Positions 23,216 to 34,309 of a stretch of DNA of 64,000 nt are shown piece after piece (the first letter of the stretch is position 1; each line of letters opens with the position of its first letter). The notes beneath the pieces were generated by a model. The model was given only the letters and a program-made list of their open reading frames with translations, did no database searches and was not told the DNA's origin. The translations under genes and the position numbers were made by a program. This DNA is from Balaenoptera acutorostrata. Its lineage: Eukaryota; Chordata; Mammalia; Artiodactyla; Balaenopteridae. Where the stretch lies: positions 37,528,561 to 37,592,560 of the forward strand of contig NC_080077.1 of assembly GCF_949987535.1 (NCBI RefSeq), given 5' to 3'.

Positions 23216-24069
23216 GGAGAGAAGGTAAGGTGTATAATGTTGAATCTACCCTAGTTCTTTGTCTAATGCCAATGCATACAGTGGACATTTAATGTCTGCC
23301 ACTGCCATGTTAGATGCAGTCAGTAAGTCATCCTACTTTTGCCGCAGCTCCCTTCATTGCACCTCCAGAGATTGTTCAAAATAATACTCCAAAGTCTCTC
23401 ACTTTGCCTAGTGAAGCCCCTACCTAGCCCTTTCTCTTATCAGTCAATCTCACACAATTGTAACAGTTTAAGCTTTAAAATTACCACATTCAAGGCTAGA
23501 ATGAACGATGAGGTACTGGATTAGAGCTGAAGACATGATTATGAACTCATGGTTAGCTTAATATAGATACTGTAGCATCCATATACAAATAATTATAGAA
23601 ATGTGTGTATATATAGTTAGTATACATACATTTGTTTCCCAGATCTGTCTGCTAAGAGGGGCTAGAAGCAGTTATATCCCAATATCAGCAAGTAAAGCCT
23701 CCACCCAGATCTTGGTTTCTAATACTCTTCTCCAATAAAATGAATCAGTAATCTGTGGAGAAATGACTGGTCCTAAGGCTTGGTTAGGAAATATACAAGA
23801 CAACCTCAGTCATCTTGTAGTACCAGAAAATGAGGAAGTGCTCAAACAAAATGGCATGAGTATCTCGGAGGGACATTCTCTTTCATACTGAAAGAGAATT
23901 CAAAGACCAAAGATGGTACAACTCATGGATCAAAATACATAAAGTAGCATTGGCAATATAAGGCAAAATATATAATAAATATCCATCAGCCCATAGTCTA
24001 AACACATGATTGAATAAATAAATAAATAAATTGAGGGGGGAGACAAATTTATACAGAAGAATTCCAAAT
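23216..24069. other. Non-coding stretch; short (AATA)n at 24013-24031
   Basis: Apart from a short AATA microsatellite, I recognise nothing. Confidence 0.4.
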
Positions 24070-24575
24070 AATTTGTATAGATACTCTGCCCTCAAGGAGA
24101 TGGAGCGTAACACCCCATTCTTTAAACGTGGGCTACACTTAGTGACTTGCTTCTAAAGATTACAGTAAAGCGAAACCTGGTACACACCACCCTAGCCAGG
24201 TTATCAAGATTAACATCATCAGTGTTAAGTCATGTTGATAGCACGAGTCCTTCATGTGATTTGTTGAGAATGGCACCTTACCTCTCTGGTCTTTCTCCCA
24301 AATCAATAACCTCAGTCTAATCATGAGAAAAACACCCAACAAATCCCAACTGAGGGATATTCTACAAAATACATGACCAGTACTCCTCAGACTGTCAAGG
24401 TCATCACAGACAAAGTCTGAGAAATTGTCACAGTCCAGGGACACTTAAAGAAGCAAAATGAATAAAGGTAATATGGTCTCTTGGATGGTATTCTGGAACA
24501 GAAAAATTACATTAGGGGAAAATACAAATAATGTATGGAGCTCAGTTAATAATAATGTATCAATATTGGTTCAGA
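24070..24575 (+). mobile_element. Ancient L1M 3'-UTR (plus)
   Basis: A 500-bp old L1M 3' UTR: 'gtgggctacacttagtgact', 'aaccttggt'-type block near 24170, 'ataagtcatgttgata'-like text near 24227, 'gtctaatcatgagaaaaaca', 'ggatattctacaaaatacat', 'gaccagtactcctcagactg' and 'taataataatgtatcaatat'. The group (L1MC to L1ME) is from recognition only. Confidence 0.75.
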
Positions 24576-24589
24576 GTAGGAGTTTAACA

Positions 24590-24804
24590 GCAGAAAGAGT
24601 GAAAGATGCTCATATTCTGGATATGTCATGACAGTGTGGTCAGCAGGATTTGATGGTAGATTTGATCTGCAGAATGAGAGGGAGGGCAGAATCAAGGATA
24701 TTTCCAAGGGGTTTTGCCAAAGCAACTGGGTGGAATGGAGGTACCATTTACTGAGATGGGAACAATGAAAAAGAGTAGGTTTGAGTGGCACAATTAAGAG
24801 TCTG
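24590..24804. repeat. Ancient interspersed repeat, left half (family unresolved)
   Basis: The blocks 'aatcaaggatatttccaagg', 'agcaactgggtggaatggag' and 'ccatttactgagatgggaac' belong to a common mammalian repeat I recognise but cannot name. Its continuation appears at 25265-25370 beyond an LTR-like insert. Confidence 0.5.
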
Positions 24805-25264
24805 CTTTAACACTGTGGCAGAGATAGCTCACGGTCCATAAAATCTGCCCTCCTTCCACAGAGCAGAGTTGTATTAGCAAAGCAGCTGCCCAGCCAGAGC
24901 CCACCTTTCACAATCCCCTGTGCCATGTGACAAGTCTCACCAATACAATGTAAGTAGAAATGATTGTATCTCTCATTGGCCAAGGCTTTTATGGAATAGA
25001 TGTGCCTTCTCCAGATTCTCTTTCTATTTTCTCAGCTGGATGCAGAGGACATTGAAGTCCTAGGGAATAATGAGCCACATGCATTAATGATCTTGGTTCC
25101 CTGAATCACCACATGGAAGAAAGCTCCCCAACAACCCAGGAACAGGTGCATTAAACAGTTACTTGAACCAGCCAAAAAATTCTACTGTGTTAAGCCGCTG
25201 ATGTTTTGGGTTTCTTCTTATTCTTCTCTTCTACCTCTTCCTTCTCCTCCTAGAATTAACCTAA
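24805..25264 (+). mobile_element. Probable MaLR-type LTR (plus)
   Basis: The 3' portion has the form of MLT1-group LTRs: 'agcccacctttcacaatccc', 'aagctccccaacaaccca', and a closing 'ttctactgtgttaagccgct' block. The left boundary is approximate. It interrupts another ancient repeat. Confidence 0.5.
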
Positions 25265-25370
25265 CTAATACAGAAATATAAATATTGAAATGTCTCTTAG
25301 ACATAAAAGTGGAAGTGTCAAGCTGGCATTTAGATACATGTTAGGTGATCAATTTCTTTTGTTGATGGGG
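25265..25370. repeat. Ancient interspersed repeat, right half (family unresolved)
   Basis: 'gaaatgtctcttagacataa' and 'gtggaagtgtcaagctggca' continue the element of 24590-24804 in the expected order. Confidence 0.45.
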
Positions 25371-25589
25371 TTATTACCAGAATGTTATTTCAAGGAAGTG
25401 TGGAAATGAGTGTAGTATAACTGAGCTCTAAAAAACTTCCATAGATCTTTCATTAGAGCCTATAAAATGAGAGGAAAAGAGATCTGTGGTTTGGTCACCA
25501 GGCCATTTAGATGACAGCAACTGGTCAAAATACTGGATGTAAAGAATCCTGACTGATCATTGGGTGTCTTGATGGGTGTTTCTGGTGCC

Positions 25590-26165
25590 ATGTTGTGGGA
25601 GCTCTGAATGGATTCTGTTCCTCTTAGCATATTTATCTATGTCTTAGATGGAAATACAGAGGATAGCCTCATAGTCTCCACTGATGACAGGGAGATCAAA
25701 AGTTTTGTAATTCACTGGACAGCAGGATTAGAATATAACATTATTTAACAGATTTGAACAGTAGTCTGACTCTAACAAGGTAAAATTGAACAGGGCCTCC
25801 AAAGACAAATGCCCAAATATAGGAGGGTGGAGACTTGTCTTAGCAGAAACATGTGTGATAAACAATTAATGGATTATAGACACCAGTTAGTGCAATTTGA
25901 GTAAAAACAAAAAGTGGCAACTATGAAAGTTATGCCACTTTAATCTGCTCTAACAGAAGCATAGTATGCTTATTCGGGAAAGGAATATCCTTTTTTCATA
26001 CTGCACTTAACAGATGATGCTGGAAGCATTGAATGCTACGTATCCACTATATATTTCATATGGTCATATGATATATAATATAAATGCACAGTATATGATG
26101 TTTTATTTTAAATGTTTCATCTTGAATGGACTATAGACAAACTAAAGAGTGGTAACTATAAAAAT
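25590..26165 (+). mobile_element. L3 (CR1-type) LINE remnant, 5' part (plus)
   Basis: Follows the L3 coding-derived consensus: 'gcctcatagtctccactgat', 'acaaggtaaaattgaacagg', 'atgcccaaatataggagggt', 'acagaagcatagtatgc' and 'ggactatagacaaactaaag'. Continues at 26420 beyond a MIR. It is very old and carries no usable frame. Confidence 0.7.
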
Positions 26166-26169
26166 AGTA

Positions 26170-26415
26170 TCTAATAACTTCTGAACATTTGATACATGCC
26201 AAGTATCATGCCAAGCATTTTACTTACATTCTTTAATTTAACCTTCCTAGTCCCTTAGGATCTAGGCATGATAATTATCCTCCAGTTTACACATGAGGAG
26301 ATCAAGGCTCTGGAAAACTGAGTGACTTACACAAAGCCAGACAACTAATAAAAGATGAAGCCAAGATTCAAATCTAGGCAAACTGACTGTAGGGCTCACT
26401 CTCTTACCCACTTCC
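26170..26415 (-). repeat. MIR SINE (minus) inside L3
   Basis: Reversed MIR blocks in full order: 'gatacatgccaagtatcatg', 'cattttacttacattcttta', 'cagtttacacatgaggagat', 'acaaagccagacaactaata', 'gggctcactctcttacccac'. Confidence 0.8.
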
Positions 26416-26419
26416 CTGT

Positions 26420-26750
26420 GGAACTGAAGATGCTGGTCTCTGAGGATAAGATGAAAGAACAAGGAGTAAACTGGCTCAAGGACAGGCTGACTTGAGGGAT
26501 ATGATAGCTGTCCCCAGATAGTGGAAGTTCTCTCAGGTGGAAGAAAGGTTGAACTTGGGCCCAAAGGAGAATGTACAAAAGCCTTAAGGAAGCAAGTTTA
26601 ACCTAAATTAAAAGAATGATTTTCTAACAAAAAGAACTGTTCTTGATAATAAAGATTGTCTTGAAAGACAGTCTTACTGTCATTACTCAAGGTATTCAAA
26701 AGAGAAAGAATGTGGAGGGAATGGTTTTTACCAAGCCATGGATATTTCCC
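26420..26750 (+). mobile_element. L3 (CR1-type) LINE remnant, 3' part (plus)
   Basis: 'gggatatgatagctgtcccc', 'ggtggaagaaaggttgaact', 'tgattttctaacaaaaagaa' and 'actcaaggtattcaaaagag' match the L3 3' region and continue the copy starting at 25590. Confidence 0.65.
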
Positions 26751-27149
26751 AAATATTAGATGCTGAAATTAATTTAGTAGGATATTAACAGTATAATTTT
26801 TAAATGAAACAGAAAATGTAGAAGAGAAATTATTCAAAGTACAACATTTGTGAAACTTGATTTCTTTGATGTATGTACATGTGCTCACTGAGTTGTGAAA
26901 ATGTTATTAAGTAGGTATGAAAGCTGCTGGCTAAATAATTGGTCTCCAAACCTTGGCTGGTCTTTGAATCAGGGCTGTTCTTGATAAAGTTATCTCTGGT
27001 ATTTAGTAAATAGAGAAACATATAAGCAACATGCTAGGTTTTTCATTAAGCTAGATTTATTCGATTTAAATGGTCTACCTTTAGTCTGAGATTATGTCCT
27101 TCTAAATATATCAGTGTCAAAATGTCCTTTCTTTTTTTAAAATGAGGGA

Positions 27150-27343
27150 TGGTAAATAGTATTTCCAAACATGGCCACATTGCCCATTCCACATGACCTT
27201 TTTCAGTGTAGACTTTGTCGCTCTTCCATCAAAAGGTAGAATCTGTTTTGCATCCCCTTAAATCTGGCCTGGCCCTATGACCTATATTCAGTAACGGAAC
27301 ACAGCAGAAGTGATGCTGTTTAACTTCCAAGACTTGGATTTAA
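27150..27343 (+). mobile_element. MLT1-type LTR, left part (plus)
   Basis: LTR text: 'cacattgcccattccacatg', 'ctggcctggccctatgacc', 'cagcagaagtgatgctgttt'. Split by a CHR-2 SINE at 27344. Confidence 0.65.
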
Positions 27344-27678
27344 GAGATCTGTAGCTTTTTTTTTTTTTTTAAATAATTATTTATTTATTTATTTATTTTT
27401 GTCTGTGTTGGGTCTTCGTTTCTGTGCGAGGGCTTTCTCCAGTTGCGGCAAGCGGGGGCCACTCTTCATCGAGGTGCGCGGGCCTCTCACTATCGCGGCC
27501 TCTCTTGTTGCGGAGCACAGGCTCCAGACACACAGGCTCAGCAGTTGTGGCTCACGGGCCCAGCTGCTCCGCGGCATGTGGGATCTTCCCAGACCAGGGC
27601 TCGAACACGTGTCCCCTGCATTGGCAGGCAGATTCTCAACCACTGCGCCACCAGGGAAGCCTGAGATCTGTAGCTTTT
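27344..27678 (-). mobile_element. CHR-2-type SINE with exact 16-bp duplication
   Basis: Insert 27360-27662, minus strand, with poly-T/(ttta)n then body then reversed head. The duplication gagatctgtagctttt is exact on both sides (27344-27359 and 27663-27678). Exact duplication suggests a fairly young insertion. It sits inside an MLT1-type LTR. Its antisense strand yields the usual SINE frames. Confidence 0.97.
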
Positions 27679-27970
27679 GCTCTCATTTAATAGCCTGCTT
27701 CCTCTTGGAACCCAGTACTGTCTAGTGAGGAAGCCCGAGTAGCCAGGTGGAGAGGTCCATGTGGAGGAGAAGCAATGCCCTGGGCTGACAGCCCCTGTTA
27801 ACTGCCAAGCTGACATGTAAATGAGGCTGCTTTTCCAGCTCTTCCAGCTGAAACCATGTGAAGTATGCATTCTCAGACAACCTACAGAATTGTGAGAAAT
27901 AATAAATTGCTGTTGTTGTGAGCCATTAGGTTTTGGGGTAGTTTGTTCTGTAGCAATAGATAATGAAAGC
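27679..27970 (+). mobile_element. MLT1-type LTR, right part (plus)
   Basis: Continues the LTR of 27150: 'gtggagaggtccatgtggag', 'cagctcttccagctgaaacc', then the 3' end 'gagaaataataaattgctgt', 'gtgagccattaggttttggg', 'gtagcaatagataatg'. Confidence 0.75.
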
Positions 27971-28119
27971 AATAGATCCTAGCCAATTGCCTGATTTTTT
28001 GTTTTAATATTCACTCTTGGCAAAATAAAAACGGACAATCTAAAGTATGTCTCTTGCTTTATTTTTTTTTTAACTTTCTGGTTCTATGAGATTGGGCCCA
28101 TGGTTGCCCCTGTACTAGG

Positions 28120-28395
28120 ATTGACCTTCCTTTCAATCCTGAGATGCTACGAGATGTCCCTTCCTTTGTGAAACTTCTCCAAATACTTTTAATGGAATAA
28201 ACAGTCTTTTCAATTATTGTTTCATAAAACTAGGACCTTAAAACTATTTTAGGGTTTCTCACACCATTGTGTAAAGATCTACACTTCCATTTGGTGAACT
28301 ACTTGAGGGCAGGAGCTCTGTCTTATCCATCCTAGTTTCCTCAGCATCTGTATTAGCGCTGGGCATGTAGTGTGTGCTTAATAACTTAGTGGAGC
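28120..28395 (+). repeat. L2 LINE 3' end (plus)
   Basis: L2 3' blocks: 'ctacttgagggcaggagctc', 'cctagtttcctcagcatctg', 'gggcatgtagtgtgtgctta'. Diverged on its left side. Confidence 0.7.
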
Positions 28396-30400
28396 TGAAT
28401 TTTATCTTCTTTTTAGAAAAATTTTCTGTAAACATCTTTTGTTGGTCTCAGTTACCAGCATGCTAGGGGAGAGTATCCTATTAAATACATAGATGCTTAA
28501 CTGATGGAAATGTAACAAGAAGAGAGTAAGAGTGTTGAAGAAGGCTACAGGAAAAGGGAAAATCACCATGCATACGTAAGGGCTGGTATGGTCATTGCTG
28601 TTAAGTATGTCCCTAAATATCAAATTACTGTAGTACCAGAAACAAATGGGTATTATTCTATGTAAACACTGAAGAATTTCTGCAAGAACTTGAAGCAAAT
28701 CCTAACTAGCAAGAGCCAATTCTTTTAACCTAAAGCTTCCTGTTGGCACAAAAGAATCGACTAAAGGAAGTTTGCCATATTGATACTTATATTCCTGACT
28801 AGGTGGATGTATTGTATCCTTTGCTCATGTCCTACTTTTCACACGAGACCTAAAACAGAACAATTTTATTTGATATTTTTAGGTGTTAAATATTGTAATT
28901 GAACTAATAGTAATTAAACCATCCACCAATTATACTAGAACCATTTACTGATTATAGCAGTTAGTTATGATTTAATCATTTAATTTAAACACCTATTTTC
29001 AAATTACTGTGTATGTGATTGATCAAAACATTTACTGTAATTATTCACTGCTGTGAGTTCCTTGCTACTGATACAGGTTACTAATATCCACTTGAAAGAT
29101 TGCTAGAAGTTGACTATCAAGGGGGAAAAGAGGACTTAATGAATGTCGTAACATTCACTTTATGTCCACAGATACTTCTTTTCAGAAATTGTGTCTGTGA
29201 TAATGGTAACCTGGACTTTATCACTGAGTACATCTTCAGTTGCATGGATTTACATGGTGTTTGAACAACTGAATTGCTCAAATTGCTGAATCTGTGTAAA
29301 GCTGTATTGAATCTATTTTTCTCCCTGATTGAAAATGACTAATTTTTAACATAGCTAAAAAAAAACCTTTGTAAAAATTAAATTCTCCTAGTAAAACATA
29401 AACTGTTAAGATTTTTTTGTCCTTTATTAAATGAGTGCAAAAGAGCCATTGTTTTGATCTAAAATTTTAAGATTTTAAGAGGAAAACGATTATGAACTGG
29501 AGAACACTTTAATTCTGTGGTTTGGTTCCATATTATCACAAGATCTGAGAGCATCATTGTAACATTCCTCCCCAAAGAGTTCATTCATAAAGAAACCAAA
29601 AGGAGAGGAAGTGGGGAGATCATTGGGCAATTCTTATTTTTGTAATAAACCGTAGGTTAGTTTTGACTTTCTTGGATCTGATGATCCTCATCATAAGAGG
29701 AAACATCTTTAAAAAATTAGGAGGATTGTGGTTGTTGAGTATAGGAATTCCCTGTCCCATTTCAATGAATTAAACAAAGCATTTTCTTAAAAGGGAAACG
29801 GAAAACATTTTCATTTTAGATATTTAATTTTTCAATTTTTCATCCACATTTTACTTGCTCTTAGGGCCACTGGATGTGCTAAAACCAAGAATCATTTCTA
29901 GAGTCTGGTCCCGTGAGTTTGGAGTTGGGAGTTGGTGGATATATTTTTAAGGATATTTTATTTGTGCATAAATTCTGATCTAGCACATGATAATCTTTTG
30001 GCATTATCAGGAAAATGTCATCACTCTTTATTAATATTCTTTTGGTTGGATGACATTACATACCTTGTACATTGAAATTAGTATTATATTAAATCAAGGG
30101 AAGTGAAAAAATAATTCCAGAAGTGAAAATGAAGGTAAAATGATATCTGTTAGGTGTGGAGGGATCACCAAGGAGTTCCATAAAAGGATAATACATAACA
30201 TGCAAATATGGAAAAGGCAAGTGTTCTATGGTGTTCATATCTGAAAGGGCTCATGTAAGATTCTTCTGTAACTTCAAAAAGGCAGACAGAGATCACAACC
30301 ATTGAAAGAGAAATTCTTGATTGGGAAATAGTAGTAGAGTAACTGAACAAGGTCTAATGAACCATTGTTTTCATAAATACTAAGAACTGATCAGAGATAA
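28396..30400. other. About 2 kb with no recognised repeat, AT-rich
   Basis: The longest stretch in the window in which I recognise no interspersed repeat. It is AT-rich and has several TAAT/ATTA-type motifs between about 28850 and 29060. I see no exon. Scarcity of repeats can mark conserved regulatory DNA, but composition alone cannot show this. Confidence 0.4.
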
Positions 30401-31554
30401 CTTCAAGAGCTGAAGACCCTTGGAGTCCTTGGAGTCCTCCTAGTTCCTCTGCCCACACTCAGCAGGCTCCTACCTAGGATGTTCACCATAATATCCCCTC
30501 AACACGCAAGGGCTACACAAATGCTAACCTCCTCCAGTACCATGCTCACTGGGAATTGAAATTTGGGTTTTCTAGAAGTGCCAGTGGCCTCTAAATTTTT
30601 ACCTGGATCCCTGCCTTCTATCAGAGCGCAGTCCTCCCTCATAATGCCAGTTCCCTTGTTCCTTAGCGCTCCGTGTTCTAGTTGTTTCACTGATCCATCC
30701 TAGAAGCGCAGAAGTCACAGAATTCAGTCCAGGCTCCATTCCTCAGGAACATCAATCACAGTGAGGCTCCCTAGGCTCCAGTTTAGCCCCTAGGAAACTA
30801 CCCTAGGCTGTAGCTCCCCACCCCAGAAATTCTGCAAGGAGATATCCAAGGCGTTACCCACAAAGCATCATCTGCATGAACTAAGAACTCTCATTAGAAA
30901 GTAATTAAAAGTTCTATACTCCCCAGGATCATGTGATGATTCTGATTCCCATTCTCACTTACCAGATTTCTACCATCCCAACGTTCACTCTTACACCCAC
31001 ACCCTGTAGACCCCCAGCTAGTATCCCTGGTGAAGATGGTAGAGGTGAAATACAGCTCAGATGAGGAAAAGATATGAACTTAGAGATAAACAGTGGGCCA
31101 TGACAACCAATTGGGTTAAGAATGTGAATACAGAATACAAAAAGGATGGTAAAAATTAAATGAATAAAGACAAAGATAGGTGACTTTGGTTTTAAATGAC
31201 TACAAGTTTAAAATGACTCCTTTCTGGATTAAGACAAGATATGAACAGTTAAGTGAAAAGAGATTTGGGTTCCAGACAAGGGAGGTGTAGGAGACAGATA
31301 GAATATAATTATGATATGATTTTAAATTGCAGTAACTGTAGGGTCAACCTAGGATAATTTCCCACAATGTCCCCAAGCTACGGGGGCTGCAAGAGAGATA
31401 CAGTAGTAAAATATCCATGGTCAAGAGCAGTTATGCTTTGCTCTCAAACCCAGAAAACATCAGAGAGTAAATAATTGAAGAGTGACTCAGAAATTAGAGC
31501 TATGGCTCCCAATAGCCGGCCCTGGACAAGAGCCAAGTATACATGCTGTATCCT
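30401..31554. other. Non-coding stretch, nothing recognised
   Basis: More balanced composition than its left neighbour, with the direct doublet 'cttggagtccttggagtcc' near 30419. No domain-bearing frame and no repeat recognised. Confidence 0.4.
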
Positions 31555-31965
31555 CCACTAGAGCGTAAGTTCCTGAGGGCAGTTACAACCCTGTTTAATA
31601 TTATGTGATGGTTAAACCGTGGGCTCTGGGGTCAGATCACCTAGATTTGTGTCCCAGACAAACTCCTTAATAGATTTGTGTCCTTGGGCAAGTCAGCCAA
31701 TCTGAGTCTCAGTTTTTTCATCCGTGAGTTGAAATAATAATAACAGCAATAACAACAACAACAGTAATGCTACCTACTTTGTAGGGTGGGATTATAAAGA
31801 ACAAGTGAGAAATACATGTAAAACACCACAATGGTTAGTAGCAACACAATAAATCTTAGCTATGATTATTATCCTTTGTAAATCCAATGATACATAGCAC
31901 AGTGCACTCAAAGGGTGGTGCTCAAGTAGACATTTCTTGAATAAACTGAATACATAAATGAATAA
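31555..31965 (+). mobile_element. L2 3' end (plus) split by a MIR
   Basis: L2 text occurs at 31555-31602 ('gtaagttcctgagggcagtt') and resumes at 31876 ('acatagcacagtgcactcaa', 'catttcttgaataaactgaa'). The part between is a MIR in the same orientation (31603-31874). Confidence 0.75.
31603..31874 (+). repeat. MIR SINE (plus), near full length
   Basis: 'atggttaaaccgtgggctct', 'ggggtcagatcacctagatt', 'tgtccttgggcaagtcagcc', 'tgagtctcagttttttcatc' and an AT-rich core with an (aac)n run at 31745-31766. One of the best preserved MIR copies here. Confidence 0.9.
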
Positions 31966-32142
31966 ATGAGTCTCATCAGGCACCTTAGAAATGGAATGTT
32001 ACATAGAACAAGCCTCAGGGTCTCCAGGGCAGAGGACGGAATCAGTGATGGCCAGAGGTCACAGCTCTTAAATTCCCAGCCTTAAACTGGCTTCCTACCA
32101 TGTAATGATTCTGCAGATTTTATTTGGTTTCCTTTCTTTTAG

Positions 32143-32450
32143 GTTTTACTATGTCGCAAAGTCATCTTGGGCCTTTTGTGGACTGTTTTGAGGAAGACCA
32201 CCCCAGAGTTTTACAACACAAGGCTTTGTTTTAAGAAATCTTATGCAGTTTTCCACTTCCAGCATTTGAGAGGAGCCCTGCATCAATGTGAATCTTCTTG
32301 CATCTTGCCCTTCCTGTGGATTGCCAGGGAGACATTATAGGTCCAAAGAACATACTTTGTGCTTTACTGTCAAAGCCGTGACTCAGATTTTTCCAAAGGT
32401 GATTTCTCATTATTATAAGATATTAAAATAAAAGACATCCTTTTGTTCAT
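32143..32450 (+). other. Candidate terminal non-coding exon (speculative)
   Basis: A polypyrimidine run ending in AG at 32141-32142 resembles a 3' splice site. It is followed by about 285 bases with no recognised repeat and an AATAAA at 32427-32432. A 27-codon frame starts at 32150. No transcript data can be seen, and such signals also occur by chance. Confidence 0.15.
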
Positions 32451-33691
32451 AAAATGCTTTCACAAGCTTTTTACTTATAGTTTAAAAGAACACTGTTTCC
32501 TACGGCAGAGCCTAAGCATCTTGTATGTGTTTTGTCTAAGTAACAATTAAAGCTTCCTGATCTTTCTTCAGCCTGATCTCAAGTTCAGAACTGAGGTGTC
32601 TCCAGGAGAAGAAGAGGGAAAGGTGGCTTAGAACAAGCTCAGGAGAGTCTTACAATTTATTCAATAGCCTAAAAGGTCCTCAGTATCTGCAATGCGTTTT
32701 TGTAAAATATCCGAGAGCTTTGCAGCACAGAAGAAAATCCAGGTATACCTTACCCTTGCTTCCCTATTTTTCCACTAAAATAACAATAAGCAACAGATGA
32801 GGGAATTTGCACAAAAACATGCACATAAAGTGCTCACTTCCTTGGCTGATGTTATGCAACTATATGCAACCAAGTGAATCAGCAAAGAAGGAGGGCCGTA
32901 ATCCATCCTTTTAGCAACAGTGCAGAAGCAGGGCTGGCAAGCTCCAAAGAGCTGCATGGAGAGACTCCTTTTGCTGCAGATAAGTTTGCAGAGAAGAAAA
33001 TTGGAATTTAACGGGGAAGAGGTGGGTGAGCAACTTGGAGATTTCTGGGTAGCCTTTCAGGAGCTGGAGGAATTAACTAGTAAGGGTGCAGTGGGAAATA
33101 ATTAAGTCCTAAAAGGAAATAGCTCAACAGCTTGAGATCATGGCTGCAGCTTTATGGAAGTATGCATCCTCCAAATCTCCATGTAAGGAATTTTTGAAAT
33201 GCATTTTAAAGGAAAACCAAAGAAGTCTTTTAATTCTCTTGTCTGAAAATGACCAATGCATATACTATGATTTTTCTTTTAATTGTTGCACAAAGTAGGG
33301 CCATGGTTCCATTATGTCTGTCACATCCCTCTGTTTGGCATTGTGGTAATTTGCTGGGATCTTTGTCTCTATGTGAGGGATGCCACATACCACCCTGGTT
33401 CCCACCAGAGTCAGCGGTCTGTTTCCTCTTTGTCTTCCTCTGAACTACCACTGCATGCCTTTCACCTCCCCAAATGTGCTGTCTTGCATTATTCAACTGA
33501 AAAGATGCTTTACTAGCACCAGCGTCCTCAGATGTGGTTCACTCAAATAGCATCCTACCAGCAACTAAATAGTAACTGGCATCCACCAGCCTCTGATGAG
33601 CGAGGGAGCTGAGAGACAAGACCACTTCTGGCTTAAACAAACAACAATAAGAATATGTGCAGATTCCAAAAGAACACACACCAAATCTAAT
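32451..33691. other. Non-coding stretch, nothing recognised
   Basis: No repeat or exon that I can support up to the L1 target site. Frames at 33230-33516 overlap on opposite strands. Confidence 0.4.
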
Positions 33692-33703
33692 AAAGAATTG
33701 ATG

Positions 33704-34249
33704 GAATGAAAAGAATTGAAGACAATCTCAGAGACCTCTGGGACAACACTAACTGCACCAACATTCAAATTATAGGGGTCCCAGGAGAAGAAGAGAAAAA
33801 GAAAGGGTCTGAGAAAATATTTGAAGAGATTATAGTGGAAAACTTCCTTAACATGGGAAAGGAAATAGTCACCCAAGTCCAGGAAGCACAGAGAGTCTCA
33901 TTCAGGATAAACTCTAGGAGAAACACACCAAGACACATATTAATCAAACTAACAAAAATTAAATTCAAAGAAAAAATATTAAAAGCAGCAAGGGAAAAAC
34001 AAAAAATAACATACAAAGGAATCCCCATAAGGTTATCAGCTGATTTTTCAGCGGAAACTCTGCAGGCCAGAAGGAAGTGGCAGGATATAAAGTGTTGAGA
34101 GAGAAAAACCTACAACCAAGACTACTCTACCCAGCAAGGATCTCATTCAGATCTGATGGAGAAGTCAAAAGCTTTTCAGACTAGCAAAAGCTAAGAGAAT
34201 TCAGCACCCCCAAACCAGCTTTACAACAAATGCTAAAGAAATTCTCTAA
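33704..34249 (+). pseudogene. L1 ORF1 remnant (RNA-binding half)
   Basis: L1 ORF1 protein is a trimeric RNA-binding chaperone that coats L1 RNA. Here only the carboxy half survives. An open stretch of 130 codons (33706-34098) covers the RRM-like region, with IIGVPGEEE, the RRNTPRHILIKL block and the QARRKWQDI block visible. A small deletion near 34088 shifts the frame, so the last 50 or so residues continue in another frame to the usual stop at 34247-34249. The amino-terminal coiled coil is missing because of 5' truncation. Confidence 0.93.
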
Positions 34250-34309
34250 GCAGGAAACACAAGAGAAGAAAAAGACCCACAAAAAAAACACCCCAAAACA
34301 ATTAAGAAA

